Origin: Thalassospira profundimaris WP0211
GTDB lineage: Bacteria; Pseudomonadota; Alphaproteobacteria; Rhodospirillales; Thalassospiraceae
Length of the DNA stretch: 64,000 nt
Direction of reading: 5' to 3'
Assembly: GCF_000300275.1 (NCBI RefSeq)
Contig: NZ_AMRN01000012.1
Span: forward strand, 89,182 to 153,181
Of the stretch, positions 17,172 to 25,964 are shown piece after piece. Below the pieces are notes generated by a model, which saw only the letters and a list, made by a program, of their open reading frames with translations, ran no database searches and had not been told where the DNA came from. Position 1 is the first letter of the stretch; every line of letters starts with the position of its first letter. The position numbers and the translations under genes were made by a program.

Positions 17172-19181
17172 ATGTTCTCTAATCCGGACCTTTTACATTT
17201 TATATTTGGCCGGCTGTCACTTGATTCACTTCCGTTCCATGAACCGATCCTTGTGGTGACGTTTGCGGCGGTGGTTCTGGGCGGTATCGCTGTTGTCGGC
17301 GGTATCACCTATTTCCGCCTCTGGGGATATCTCTGGAACGAGTGGATCACGTCGATTGACCACAAAAAAATCGGCATTATGTACATCATATTGGCGCTTG
17401 TCATGCTTTTGCGTGGTTTCTCCGATGCGCTTATGATGCGTGCCCAGCAGGCGATGGCTTTTGGCGGCTCGGAAGGTTTCCTTCCCCCTGATCATTACGA
17501 TCAGATATTCACCGCCCACGGCGTAATCATGATCTTCTTCGTGGCCATGCCGCTGGTGACGGGGCTTATGAACTTTGTCGTGCCGCTACAAATCGGCGCG
17601 CGTGACGTTGCGTTCCCGTTCCTGAATAATTTCAGCTTCTGGATGACCACCTGTGGTGCCGCGCTGATCATGGTGTCGCTGTTTGTCGGTGAGTTCGCGA
17701 AAACCGGCTGGCTGGCCTATCCGCCGCTGTCTGACATTGTCTACAGTCCGGGGGTCGGGGTCGATTATTATATCTGGGCCTTGCAGATTGCCGGTGTCGG
17801 GACGTTGCTGTCGGGGGTCAATCTGGTTGTGACCATCGTCAAAATGCGCGCACCGGGCATGTCCATGATGAAAATGCCGGTCTTTACCTGGACCGCGCTT
17901 TGCACCAACGTTCTGATCGTGGCTGCGTTCCCGGTTCTGACCGCTGTTCTGGTTCTGCTTGGTCTTGACCGCTATGCGGACACCAACTTCTTCACCAACG
18001 ATCTTGGCGGTAACGCCATGATGTATATCAACCTGATCTGGATTTGGGGGCACCCGGAGGTGTACATCCTGATCCTGCCAGCGTTTGGTGTGTTTTCCGA
18101 AGTTGTGTCGACCTTCTGCCGCAAGCGTCTGTTTGGTTATAGCTCGATGGTTTATGCCACCGTGGTTATTACCATCCTGTCCTATATCGTGTGGCTGCAC
18201 CACTTCTTCACCATGGGGTCCGGGGCAAGTGTGAATGCCTTCTTTGGCATTACCACCATGATCATCTCGATCCCGACCGGTGCGAAAGTCTTCAACTGGA
18301 TGTTCACGATGTATAAGGGCCGCATCAGTTTTGATGTTCCGATGCTGTGGACCATCGGCTTTATGCTGACCTTTGTGATCGGGGGCATGACGGGTGTTAT
18401 GCTTGCGGTTCCGCCGGCTGACTTTGTGTTGCATAACAGCCTGTTCCTGATTGCGCATTTCCATAACGTGATTATCGGTGGTGTGGTGTTCGGGATGTTT
18501 GCCGGTATCGTTTACTGGTTCCCCAAGGCATTTGGCTTCAAGCTTGATCCGTTCTGGGGCAAAATGTCCTTCTGGCTCTGGCTTGTCGGGTTCTATTTCG
18601 CCTTCATGCCGCTTTATGTTCTTGGTCTGATGGGGATTACCCGCCGCATGAGCCAATTTGACGATCCGTCGCTTCAGATCTGGTTCGTGATTGCCGCCTT
18701 TGGTGCGCTTCTGATTGCCGGTGGTATCGGTTCGTTCATTCTGTCGATCGTTGTTGCGGTGATCAAACGTGACAAGCTTCGTGATGAAACCGGTGACCCA
18801 TGGGGGGATGGTCGTACGCTGGAATGGTCGACTTCGTCGCCGCCCCCAGCCTACAACTTTGCCTTTACCCCGGTTGTCCATGATCTTGATGCATGGGCCG
18901 ACATGAAGAAACGTGGTTATGTCCGTCCGACGGAAGGCTTCCTGGATATCCATATGCCGAAAAATACCGGCGCTGGCTTTATCCTTGCTGCGATCTCGCT
19001 CGTTCTTGGCTTTGCACTTGTCTGGCACATCTGGTGGCTTGTTGCGGCAAGCTTCATCGTGCTGATCGTCGGTGCAATTGCCCATACCTTCAACTATGAC
19101 CGCGATTATCACATCCCGGCATCTGAAGTCGTGGAAACCGAAGACGAACGTACTGCCCTTCTGGCAAAACAGCAGGCGTAA
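17172..19181 (+). CDS. cyoB: Cytochrome o ubiquinol oxidase subunit I
   Basis: Catalytic heme-copper subunit, 669 aa, about fifteen helices. It reduces O2 to water with quinol electrons and pumps protons. Ligand motifs are present: heme b His in FTAHGVIM, the His-Tyr pair in [15 protein letters not shown], the CuB histidines in WLHHFFTMG, and both heme histidines in [10 protein letters not shown]. The N-terminal [32 protein letters not shown] block, with the Arg/Asp/Gln quinol-site residues, identifies it as CyoB. Lies 89 bp after cyoA and 10 bp before cyoC. Confidence 0.96.
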   Translation: MFSNPDLLHFIFGRLSLDSLPFHEPILVVTFAAVVLGGIAVVGGITYFRLWGYLWNEWITSIDHKKIGIMYIILALVMLLRGFSDALMMRAQQAMAFGGSEGFLPPDHYDQIFTAHGVIMIFFVAMPLVTGLMNFVVPLQIGARDVAFPFLNNFSFWMTTCGAALIMVSLFVGEFAKTGWLAYPPLSDIVYSPGVGVDYYIWALQIAGVGTLLSGVNLVVTIVKMRAPGMSMMKMPVFTWTALCTNVLIVAAFPVLTAVLVLLGLDRYADTNFFTNDLGGNAMMYINLIWIWGHPEVYILILPAFGVFSEVVSTFCRKRLFGYSSMVYATVVITILSYIVWLHHFFTMGSGASVNAFFGITTMIISIPTGAKVFNWMFTMYKGRISFDVPMLWTIGFMLTFVIGGMTGVMLAVPPADFVLHNSLFLIAHFHNVIIGGVVFGMFAGIVYWFPKAFGFKLDPFWGKMSFWLWLVGFYFAFMPLYVLGLMGITRRMSQFDDPSLQIWFVIAAFGALLIAGGIGSFILSIVVAVIKRDKLRDETGDPWGDGRTLEWSTSSPPPAYNFAFTPVVHDLDAWADMKKRGYVRPTEGFLDIHMPKNTGAGFILAAISLVLGFALVWHIWWLVAASFIVLIVGAIAHTFNYDRDYHIPASEVVETEDERTALLAKQQA

Positions 19182-19191
19182 GGGAATGACA

Positions 19192-19812
19192 ATGGCGAAT
19201 AACACTGCCGCACAGACCGAAATGCCGGTCTTTTACCTGAAAGAAGAGCATCACCCGGAAACCGGGACGATGCTTGGCTTCTGGATCTATCTGATGAGCG
19301 ATTGCCTCATCTTTGGGATTCTGTTTGCAACCTATGCCGTTATTGGCCAGAACTATGCCGCAGGTCCTTCGCCTGCTGATCTGTTTGATCTCGAACTGGT
19401 AGCGATCAACACGTCGATGTTGCTGTTTTCCTCGATCACCTATGGCTTTGCCATGCTGGCGATGGAAAAGGGCAGCATCAAGGGAACGCAGATTTGGCTG
19501 GCGATTACCGGCCTGTTTGGCGTCGCGTTCGTGGGGCTGGAAATCTATGAGTTCCATCACCTCTGGAGCCTGGGGGCGACCCCGATGCGCAGTGGTTTCC
19601 TCTCGGCGTTCTACACGCTGGTGGCGACCCACGGTTTGCATGTGACCTTTGGCATCATCTGGCTTGTGACCCTGATGGTTCAGGTCGCCCAGCGTGGCCT
19701 GATCGTTGAGAACAAGCGCCGTCTGATGTGCCTGTCGATGTTCTGGCACTTCCTTGACGTGATCTGGATCGGTGTCTTCTCCGTTGTTTACCTGCTGGGA
19801 GTTCTGGGATGA
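19192..19812 (+). CDS. cyoC: Cytochrome o ubiquinol oxidase subunit III
   Basis: Five-helix subunit III, 206 aa. Starts at the ATG at 19192 (MANNTAAQ), 6 bp after AAGGGA; an ATG at 19186 is the alternative, and an open frame reaching back into cyoB is not coding. Family blocks are [23 protein letters not shown], the Glu in [23 protein letters not shown] and [20 protein letters not shown] at the C-terminus. The stop overlaps the cyoD start (ATGA), indicating coupling. Confidence 0.94.
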   Translation: MANNTAAQTEMPVFYLKEEHHPETGTMLGFWIYLMSDCLIFGILFATYAVIGQNYAAGPSPADLFDLELVAINTSMLLFSSITYGFAMLAMEKGSIKGTQIWLAITGLFGVAFVGLEIYEFHHLWSLGATPMRSGFLSAFYTLVATHGLHVTFGIIWLVTLMVQVAQRGLIVENKRRLMCLSMFWHFLDVIWIGVFSVVYLLGVLG

Positions 19813-20189
19813 GCGCACATTCACACGCACATGATGACCATCATGATGGCGGGGCGTCGCATGGCACCTATAAAAGCTATGTGATCGGGTTCGTTCTGTC
19901 GGTCATTCTGACCGCGATCCCGTTCTGGCTTGTCATGGACGGTGTTCTGGACAGCAAGGTTGCAACCGCCCTTTGGGTGATGGGACTTGGTGTGATTCAG
20001 ATCATTGTTCACATGGTCTATTTCCTGCACATGAACACCAAATCCGAAGGTGGCTGGAACTTCCTGGCGCTGATCTTCACCATCGTGATCGTGGCGATTG
20101 CCATCGCCGGGTCGCTGTGGGTAATGTATCACCTTAACACCAACATGATGCCGCAGATGGATCACGACATGATCCCGAGCTTCGGCTAG
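19809..20189 (+). CDS. cyoD: Cytochrome o ubiquinol oxidase subunit IV
   Basis: Small three-helix subunit, 126 aa, assisting assembly of the CuB site. It begins with a His/Asp-rich cytoplasmic tail ([14 protein letters not shown]), then [22 protein letters not shown], a second helix with [26 protein letters not shown] and a third ending near [11 protein letters not shown], all characteristic of CyoD. Starts inside the last codons of cyoC and closes the structural operon, followed by a terminator. Confidence 0.94.
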   Translation: MSAHSHAHDDHHDGGASHGTYKSYVIGFVLSVILTAIPFWLVMDGVLDSKVATALWVMGLGVIQIIVHMVYFLHMNTKSEGGWNFLALIFTIVIVAIAIAGSLWVMYHLNTNMMPQMDHDMIPSFG

Positions 20190-20209
20190 GGACTGCTTGA
20201 TATGTAAAG

Positions 20210-20246
20210 GGGGCGCGATACCTTTAGGGGGATCGCGCCCTTTTTG
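20210..20246 (+). terminator. Intrinsic terminator after cyoD
   Basis: GGGCGCGAT and ATCGCGCCC form a 9-bp stem followed by TTTTTG, 20 bp past the cyoD stop. It may only partly block transcription into the SURF1 gene, which starts 33 bp later. Confidence 0.88.
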
Positions 20247-20278
20247 TTTCACCAGATTGCCTTTTGAAAGAACCCGGC

Positions 20279-21058
20279 ATGTCCGACACACCCGTTTCCC
20301 TTCCTGTAACAGAAAGCCCAAAAAAGGGCCCCTCCATGACAACCCGAATTGTTGTCCTGATGCTGGCCGCTATCCTGTTTTCCGGGTTCTGTGCTCTTGG
20401 ATATTGGCAGGTCGAACGTCGGGCCTGGAAGCTTGATCTGATCGAACGGGTTGATGCGCGCGTGCATGGCGATGCGGTTGCCGCACCCACGCGTGATGAC
20501 TGGGAAAATGTAACCCGCGCACGCGATGAATATCGCAAGGTCAGTGTGACGGGCACCTATCGCAACGATCTTGAAACGCAGGTCTATACTGCCACTGATT
20601 ACGGGGCAGGATATTGGGTTCTGACACCGCTGATGCGGGATGACGGCACGATTGTCATGATCAACCGCGGCTTTGTTCCAACCGAAAAGCGTGCCCCGGA
20701 TACGCGGGCTGAAGGCATGGTCGAAGGCGAAGTTACTGTCACCGGCCTGCTTCGCATCAACGAACCGGTCGGGACATTCATCCGTGATAACGTGCCGTCT
20801 GAGGAACGCTGGTATTCGCGCGATGTAAAGGCGATCGCGACCAAGCGGGGACTGGATGCAACCAACGTCGCGCCATATTTCGTTGACGGTGATGGGGCAG
20901 AAAACCCGGCCAAGCTGCCACTGGGTGGCCTGACCAAAATTCGCTTCCCCAATAACCATCTTACCTATGCGCTGACATGGTTTGGATTGGCATTGCTGAC
21001 ACTTGTGGCGGCGTGGATTGTACTACGCCCGCGCAAGAGATCAGATAGCGACGATTGA
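20279..21058 (+). CDS. SURF1 family oxidase assembly protein
   Basis: 259-aa assembly factor for heme-copper oxidases, from the ATG at 20279 (a TTG at 20264 is possible). Topology is that of the family: TM1 at ~22-42 ending GYWQVERRAWK, a periplasmic loop with GYWVLTPLMRDDGTIVMINRGFVP, and TM2 near the C-terminus beginning NNHLTYALTWFGLAL. Alphaproteobacterial quinol oxidase operons often end in such a gene, which fits its place after cyoD; a role in heme insertion is known for the family. Confidence 0.93.
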   Translation: MSDTPVSLPVTESPKKGPSMTTRIVVLMLAAILFSGFCALGYWQVERRAWKLDLIERVDARVHGDAVAAPTRDDWENVTRARDEYRKVSVTGTYRNDLETQVYTATDYGAGYWVLTPLMRDDGTIVMINRGFVPTEKRAPDTRAEGMVEGEVTVTGLLRINEPVGTFIRDNVPSEERWYSRDVKAIATKRGLDATNVAPYFVDGDGAENPAKLPLGGLTKIRFPNNHLTYALTWFGLALLTLVAAWIVLRPRKRSDSDD

Positions 21059-21066
21059 TCCGCTAA

Positions 21067-22320
21067 TTATTCCAAGGTCGACTGATCGGGCCATGGAATG
21101 TCCTTGCGCATGGTCGCGCCGCTCCAGTTGATGATGTTGGGCGTACGTTTGCCGGCATAATGGGCCTTAAGCACCGCATTCAGGTTGGGCGGGCGATACA
21201 GAACGCGTTCAAGCGACCCTTCGTGCGAATTGTCATGCAAAACGCCGGTCGAGATATTCCAACGTTCCAGTGCGCTGACATGGATGGCCTCATTGATCGT
21301 CTCAAGCCCTTCGGGGATGATGTTCCGCCGATCAAAGTTCGGACATTTGATGCGCAGTTTGTCCCAGAAGTTTCTGGTTTCCGGTGCAATCTGTTCGATC
21401 AGGCGCTGATAGGGATAAAGACGGGAGTCCGCATACATCATGGTGCGGCTTTCATACCCCCGCCCGTCGACTGACGGGGCCAGTTTGGTCTTAAGGTGCG
21501 ACTCATCAAGCTTGAGCTTGGTGTGTTTCTTGACCCGCTTGATCATCCAGTCGAGCGTGATGTCAGATAGCCTGCAATCATCGTAAGACCCGCCAACATT
21601 GCTGTGCACGCCGGGAAACCAGACTTGTTCGACAATCTGTTTGTCCGGCAATTTGGTGCCCTTTTCCTTGACCCACAGCGTTGGGGAAAAGGCGCTGCGT
21701 TTCTCGTCAATCGCCATTGCATGCAGGGCAACCCGAACGTGCCCGCCAAGCTCCACGTCATGAAAATGATACTTGGCGGGGATCAGGCGGCGTCCAAGGT
21801 CGCCCGGAATGCCAAGCGACCCGACTGTGTCCCAAACGCCGACGCATTCAATTGGCACATCCGGTTGGGTTTCGATATCAAGGGTCGAAATTTTGGTACG
21901 TTTTGCCTCTGGCGATAAATCGGAGCTGGCAATTTTCGCGATATCGGTCTGAAGTGGATGGCCGAGATAGGGTGGTTTTAAAAGACCACAGAGCCCGATC
22001 AATCCCGCCAGACTGCGCGCGGTAAAGGCGCCACGCGAAAATCCAAAGATAAAGATCTCGTCGCCAGGTTGATAGTTGTTGCCAAGGAAGCGATAGCCAT
22101 CAACGACGTTTTCAAGCAACCCGTTTCCAAACGCACCACCGCGAATTTTATCGATCACATCGCCAGTCCCGACCCCGCGATCATAAAACACGATCTGCGA
22201 AACATCCTTGTCGCTGCTCGGCACCGCACGCAGAAGTTTGACGACGTTGGTCGGTTCGGGTGTGTTGGCGGGCTCCTGCCAGGTGCCGTCGAAAAATACA
22301 ATCAGTCTGCGTTTGGTCAT
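21067..22320 (-). CDS. DUF2235 family alpha/beta hydrolase-like protein
   Basis: 417-aa protein from the ATG at 22320, after GGGGAC; the longer frame from 22392 has no ribosome site. The DUF2235 pattern is clear: RRLIVFFDGTWQ at the start, TNVVKLLRAV, FYDRGVGTGD, the nucleophile elbow FGFSRGAFTARSLAG near residue 95, and VWDTVGSLG with a likely catalytic Asp. The family includes phospholipase effectors of type VI secretion (Tle-like), but no secretion genes or immunity partner are adjacent, so a housekeeping hydrolase is equally possible. Convergent with the SURF1 gene, 8 bp apart. Confidence 0.85.
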   Translation of the reverse strand: MTKRRLIVFFDGTWQEPANTPEPTNVVKLLRAVPSSDKDVSQIVFYDRGVGTGDVIDKIRGGAFGNGLLENVVDGYRFLGNNYQPGDEIFIFGFSRGAFTARSLAGLIGLCGLLKPPYLGHPLQTDIAKIASSDLSPEAKRTKISTLDIETQPDVPIECVGVWDTVGSLGIPGDLGRRLIPAKYHFHDVELGGHVRVALHAMAIDEKRSAFSPTLWVKEKGTKLPDKQIVEQVWFPGVHSNVGGSYDDCRLSDITLDWMIKRVKKHTKLKLDESHLKTKLAPSVDGRGYESRTMMYADSRLYPYQRLIEQIAPETRNFWDKLRIKCPNFDRRNIIPEGLETINEAIHVSALERWNISTGVLHDNSHEGSLERVLYRPPNLNAVLKAHYAGKRTPNIINWSGATMRKDIPWPDQSTLE

Positions 22321-22397
22321 GTGAAGTCCCCTGTGTGATGTGATGCCGGGCGACCTTCTTTGGATCATCTTGTGTGTCACTATACAACTCAAGGGTG

Positions 22398-22429
22398 ATT
22401 TTATTAAGGAATATTAAATATAATAAAAT
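22398..22429. repeat. AT-rich inverted repeat between DUF2235 and GST genes
   Basis: ATTTTATTA at 22398-22406 and TAATAAAAT at 22421-22429 are perfect 9-bp arms around a 14-bp AT-only-like spacer. It lies between divergent genes in the 274-bp gap 22321-22594. Directly after it are three TGATG direct repeats (GATGTGATGTGATGTGG). Possibly an operator or promoter region; nothing else is seen in the gap. Confidence 0.35.
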
Positions 22430-22594
22430 GCTGTTGATGTGATGTGATGTGGTGGTCGTCTCGATGACCGACATCCTGCTGACATACAGCTGTCAGGAAC
22501 CTGTCTGTCGTGTGGTTTACATTGTTGGGAAACAAGGGGAAATTGCCGCCGGATTTCAAACATAATCACACGCGCAAACGCAGGAGCCTTAAGA

Positions 22595-23233
22595 ATGCCA
22601 TCACAGCGGAACTTGACCTTTTATCACGCGGTACCATCACGCAGCGGTACCGTACATTGGATGTTGCAGGAACTGCGCATTCCGTTTGATGTCAAACTTG
22701 TCGACATCCGGGGTGGCGAAGGGCAAACGCCGGAATTCCTGGCCCTCAATCCGCTTGGCAAGGTGCCAACCATTGTGCATGGCGACACGGTCGTAACCGA
22801 GGCTGCCGCCATTTGCTGCTATCTGGCCGATCTGTATCCCGAGGCAGGCCTGGCCCCGGCACTGGATGATCCGAAACGCGGTGAATATCTGCGCTGGTTG
22901 TTCTTTTCACCGTCCACCATCGAGCCGGCCATGATCGACCGCGTGCGCCAGTACAAGGCAGAAGACAGCAGCCAGAATTCCTATCGCGATTGGGAAACGC
23001 TGGTGCCCATTCTGGTCGATTTTGTTGGCAAGGCCGACCCGTGGCTGATGGGGAAGAACTTCACCACTGTTGATGTGGTGTTTGGTTCGACCATTCGGTT
23101 TGGCTGCATGTTCGGCATTCTGCCGAAGTATCCGGAATTCGAGGCCTACATCGCCCGGATTGATGCCCGCCCAGCCTATCAGCGTGCACAGGAACTGGAT
23201 GCACCGCATTTTGCCGCTGCAATGGCGGGTTGA
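22595..23233 (+). CDS. Glutathione S-transferase
   Basis: 212-aa GST of a different subgroup from the pair at 12.5-14.1 kb. It opens LTFYHAVPSRSGTVHWMLQELRIPFD (Ser-containing catalytic region), has NPLGKVPTIVHGDTVVTEAAAICCYLADLYPE for glutathione binding, and an all-helical C-terminal half with PWLMGKNFTTVDVVFGSTIRFG. The YHAVPSRSGTVHWMLQE start is like that of GstB-type beta/theta-like enzymes in proteobacteria. Stands alone with its own promoter region and terminator. Confidence 0.88.
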   Translation: MPSQRNLTFYHAVPSRSGTVHWMLQELRIPFDVKLVDIRGGEGQTPEFLALNPLGKVPTIVHGDTVVTEAAAICCYLADLYPEAGLAPALDDPKRGEYLRWLFFSPSTIEPAMIDRVRQYKAEDSSQNSYRDWETLVPILVDFVGKADPWLMGKNFTTVDVVFGSTIRFGCMFGILPKYPEFEAYIARIDARPAYQRAQELDAPHFAAAMAG

Positions 23234-23261
23234 TCGTACCGATCCAATTGTATGAAGAATA

Positions 23262-23298
23262 AAAGGGCCGGTTCCTGCGCTTTGGAACCGGCCCTTTG
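23262..23298 (+). terminator. Intrinsic terminator of the GST gene
   Basis: AAAGGGCCGGTTCC and GGAACCGGCCCTTT form a 14-bp perfect stem around TGCGCTTT, between the convergent GST and peroxiredoxin-like genes; usable from both strands. Confidence 0.88.
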
Positions 23299-23325
23299 GC
23301 ATTTTATCGGCTTTCAGTCGTGGGT

Positions 23326-23883
23326 TTAGGGATTGGTATGATCAATCACTTCGCCGCGTGCCGGATAGTTTTTGGCAATCACGAAATCAAGCGCGCCAAG
23401 GATCTGATCGAACGCCGGGCGGGCAAACGGCATGGTCTGAACAGTCCCGAAATAAAGCGTGCCATCCGGACGCACCAAAAACAGTCCAGGTTCCGAGAAA
23501 ACGGCAGGTTCTTCATAACCGCTTGAGGTCACACCGTTCGAGGTCGAGATATAAAGACCCCATTCACGCGCGTTATCAAGATCAAGGCCATAGCCAAGAT
23601 CAATATTCTCAAGCTCCCACTTCGCCTTGGCTTCAGTCGCGCGATCTTCGCCATCGGACGAAACAACAACGACGTTCACGCCGCGCTTGGCAAAGTCTGC
23701 AAGCTTGGTATCGAGGTCCTTGAGGTACTTGCCACAGATCGGGCAATGCAGGCCGCGATAGAAAACGACCATGGTGAAGTTTTCCGGGCTTTGGTCAGCA
23801 AGCGACCATGTGCCGCCACCGACAAGCGGGACGGACAGGGATGGCACCTTTTGGCGCGGCATCAGCGGGGTAATTGCAGACAT
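23326..23883 (-). CDS. Peroxiredoxin-like (AhpC/TSA-type thioredoxin fold) protein
   Basis: 185-aa thioredoxin-fold protein. After a strand ending MVVFYRGLHCPICGKYLKDLD it has a CPIC motif where AhpC/TSA peroxiredoxins carry their peroxidatic Cys in a PxxxT/S-C context; here it reads YRGLHC, so it belongs to the peroxiredoxin-like branch with a CxxC. Later blocks NVVVVSSDGEDRATEAKAKW and PGLFLVRPDGTLYFG fit the family. A peroxide or thiol-reductase role is inferred. A candidate TetR-type operator sits 45 bp upstream, shared in sequence with that of the nearby TetR gene. Confidence 0.82.
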   Translation of the reverse strand: MSAITPLMPRQKVPSLSVPLVGGGTWSLADQSPENFTMVVFYRGLHCPICGKYLKDLDTKLADFAKRGVNVVVVSSDGEDRATEAKAKWELENIDLGYGLDLDNAREWGLYISTSNGVTSSGYEEPAVFSEPGLFLVRPDGTLYFGTVQTMPFARPAFDQILGALDFVIAKNYPARGEVIDHTNP

Positions 23884-23927
23884 TTCGTTCCTCGTGACTT
23901 GGGTCAGGTTTAATTGAGATCAATTAT

Positions 23928-23940
23928 GGAACGATCATTC
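23928..23940. promoter_or_regulatory. GGAACGATCATTC operator candidate upstream of peroxiredoxin-like gene
   Basis: The 12-mer GAACGATCATTC is a dyad with one mismatch (GAAYGATCRTTC). It shares AACGATCATTC with the site in the GST pair (13318) and GGAACGA...TTC with the site upstream of the TetR gene (25353). Position -45 relative to the start codon suits repression. Confidence 0.45.
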
Positions 23941-23960
23941 TATAAATCAACAACAAAGAA

Positions 23961-23986
23961 CCGCCATCACCGAACCGTGATGGCGG
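23961..23986 (-). terminator. Intrinsic terminator of the methyltransferase gene
   Basis: CCGCCATCAC and GTGATGGCGG form a 10-bp stem; on the minus strand it is followed by TTCTTTGTTGTT. It lies 22 bp past the methyltransferase stop. Confidence 0.75.
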
Positions 23987-24007
23987 ATGTTATCTCGGGA
24001 AGTGTTG

Positions 24008-24631
24008 TTATACCCGCTTGGCGACGATGAAACGTGATCCGGTGCTGGCCGGATAGGAGCCGGTTTCGATCACCTCAAACCCTGCAGAATGGATCATGCC
24101 CTCAAGGCGGGCATAATTCAGAAAATGAACGCGCGGCGCCTTGCCAAGTTTCTGCATGACCCAGATCAGGGGCTTGAGATACCAGAGCTTTTCACCAAGG
24201 CAGGGTGTTTTGGTAATGAGCATGCCACCCGGTTTGATGACTTTGTGCAGGGCGGCAATGGCATCTTCCGGCTGATCAAGCAAATGCAGGATGTTAAAGC
24301 CAAGCACCACGTCAAAGCGCTCTGCCCCTTGGGCGATGTCATCAATCGTCTTTTGGGCAAAGGTGACATTGTTGGTCGCCTGATCTTTGGCCTTGCCCTG
24401 GGCAATTTCGATCATGCGGGCTGAAATATCGGTGGCTGTCAGCTGCCCGACACTATGGGCAAGTTTCAGCGCCGTGGTGCCGGTCCCACAGCCGATTTCA
24501 AGCACGTTCTGGTCCGGGGAAAGATAGGCGCGCGTGCGATCAAGGGTTTGCGCATAGGCGGCTTCATTGCCGATTGGTTTGCGGGCGTATTTGTCGGCGG
24601 CCGAGTCCCAGAAAGTGTCGCTGCGTATCAT
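24008..24631 (-). CDS. Class I SAM-dependent methyltransferase
   Basis: 207-aa soluble methyltransferase. Motif I is VLEIGCGTGTTALKLA (~residues 43-58), followed by the acidic ATDISARMIEIAQ loop binding the SAM ribose, and motif IV-like FDVVLGFNILHLLDQPEDAI. It is the small UbiE/Methyltransf_11-like type acting on a small molecule; no substrate can be named. It lies 110 bp downstream of the TetR gene on the same strand and may be co-transcribed with it. Confidence 0.85.
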   Translation of the reverse strand: MIRSDTFWDSAADKYARKPIGNEAAYAQTLDRTRAYLSPDQNVLEIGCGTGTTALKLAHSVGQLTATDISARMIEIAQGKAKDQATNNVTFAQKTIDDIAQGAERFDVVLGFNILHLLDQPEDAIAALHKVIKPGGMLITKTPCLGEKLWYLKPLIWVMQKLGKAPRVHFLNYARLEGMIHSAGFEVIETGSYPASTGSRFIVAKRV

Positions 24632-24740
24632 GATATATCCGGCTTTTGCACCCGATGTGCGGGGATTGAAACAAGCGCGTGACTATCAAGGAGTGCAGGA
24701 AAATGCGCAACCAGAAACGGCTACGAAAAATCGCGCAGGT

Positions 24741-25322
24741 TTAGTCGAGTGCGGCCAGAATGGTTTCGCAATAGTCGTTCAAGGTTTCCTGATCCGCACC
24801 ACGGCGCGACATCAGTTGAACCCCCTGAAACGAGCCAGCCAAGAAGCGCGCAAGGGCGCGGACATTCTTACCTTTGGCAATTTTGCCCTGACCAATTGCG
24901 CGGTTCAGTGCGGTGGCAAAGGTATCCTCGGCCCGACGGAATGCCTGATGGGCGATGGCGGCGGTTTCCGGGTCGTGCGGGGCAAGCTCCATGCCTGAAT
25001 TCACCATCAGGCAGCCTTTGTGCCGTCCTTCTGCGGTGCCGGTTTTGGCCGCATCACGGAATGTCTTTTCAATCGCGGCGCGACCATCTTCGATGTTGCG
25101 CAGATCGGCAAAGCGTTCAGTGCTGATTTTCTGGCTGTAATGATCAAGGACGCGCAGAAACAGTGCCTTCTTGTCGCCAAAGCTTGCATACATGCTCGCC
25201 CGGTTCAGGCCTGTTTCATTGACCAGATCCTGAATAGAGGTCGCTTCAAACCCCTTGCTCCAGAAGATGTTCATGGCGTTATCAAGAACGCTTTCTTCAT
25301 CAAACGCACGTGGCCGTGGCAT
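24741..25322 (-). CDS. TetR/AcrR-family transcriptional regulator
   Basis: 193-aa regulator. The N-terminal 47 residues are a TetR DNA-binding domain (FDEESVLDNAMNIFWSKGFEATSIQDLVNETGLNRASMYASFGDKKALF). The C-terminal ligand domain includes CLMVNSGMELAPHDPE and a Cys, a pattern seen in NemR/AcuR-like members of the TetR_C_16/DUF-type group that sense electrophiles; the inducer here is unknown. A GGAACGA-type site lies 31 bp upstream, with close relatives before the peroxiredoxin-like gene and the GST pair, so control of redox and detoxification genes is plausible. Confidence 0.88.
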   Translation of the reverse strand: MPRPRAFDEESVLDNAMNIFWSKGFEATSIQDLVNETGLNRASMYASFGDKKALFLRVLDHYSQKISTERFADLRNIEDGRAAIEKTFRDAAKTGTAEGRHKGCLMVNSGMELAPHDPETAAIAHQAFRRAEDTFATALNRAIGQGKIAKGKNVRALARFLAGSFQGVQLMSRRGADQETLNDYCETILAALD

Positions 25323-25352
25323 TGGCAGTTCCTTCGATCAGATCCGTACTTT

Positions 25353-25365
25353 GGAACGAATGTTC
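25353..25365. promoter_or_regulatory. GGAACGAATGTTC operator candidate upstream of TetR gene
   Basis: Matches the site before the peroxiredoxin-like gene (23928) at 10 of 13 positions, with GGAACGA and TTC conserved. The spacing (about 31 bp before the start codon) suits autoregulation. Confidence 0.42.
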
Positions 25366-25439
25366 TGTAATTGCTTTGAAGATGGGCTGACCTGGCCGCA
25401 AAATCAATAAGAGCTTGTGATTTGCCCGTAATCTTAGGT

Positions 25440-25964
25440 TTACGACGCGATCCGATCCAGCGTGACAAAGCTATAATCCGGGCCGTCAGGATTATCGATT
25501 TTCTGACGCTTGGTTTCGCGCCATTGATCGGCGGGCAGGGGATCAAGGAAGGTGTCGCCTTCGATCTCGGCATGGACTTCGGTCAGCTCGTAACGTGTCG
25601 TGAACGGCAGGGCGAGGTGATAAATCTGCGCACCTCCGCCAATGATCACTTCATTGACGCCATCGCGCACGGCGATTTCGTCGGCCAATTCAATGGCTTC
25701 TTCGATATTGTGACAAACCCTCACATTTTCGTGGTCAAAGGACCAGTCGGTGTCACGTGTGACAACAATCGATGTGCGTTTGGGAAGAGGACGGCCAATC
25801 GCCTCGAACGTCACGCGCCCGATGATCATCGGTTTGCCAAGGGTGAGCGCCTTGAACCGTTTGAGGTCTTCGGGCAATTCCCACGGCATCCAGCCATCCT
25901 TGCCAATCGCGCCATTGGCGGCCGCCGCAACCACGGCAACCCGTTCAACCTTGGGACCTGCCAT
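25440..25964 (-). CDS. folA: Dihydrofolate reductase
   Basis: Reduces dihydrofolate to tetrahydrofolate with NADPH. 174 aa, slightly longer than the E. coli enzyme. Visible landmarks: VAVVAAAANGAIGKDGWMPWELPEDLKRFKALTLGKPMIIGRVTFEAIGRPLPKR with the catalytic acidic residue in the WELPEDL segment, NIEEAIELAD, and EVIIGGGAQIYHLALPF. The ATG overlaps the thyA stop (TGATG), so the two are translated together, matching the chemistry: ThyA makes dihydrofolate, FolA recycles it. Confidence 0.95.
   Translation of the reverse strand: MAGPKVERVAVVAAAANGAIGKDGWMPWELPEDLKRFKALTLGKPMIIGRVTFEAIGRPLPKRTSIVVTRDTDWSFDHENVRVCHNIEEAIELADEIAVRDGVNEVIIGGGAQIYHLALPFTTRYELTEVHAEIEGDTFLDPLPADQWRETKRQKIDNPDGPDYSFVTLDRIAS

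Noticed and set aside
17586..19205. 539-codon frame antisense to cyoB
   Set aside because: Its sequence is His/Asp/Arg-rich, mirroring the hydrophobic codons of CyoB; cyoB carries all oxidase motifs.
21067..22320. Type VI effector reading of the DUF2235 protein
   Set aside because: No VgrG, PAAR, immunity or other secretion genes are in the window; the domain alone does not justify the call.
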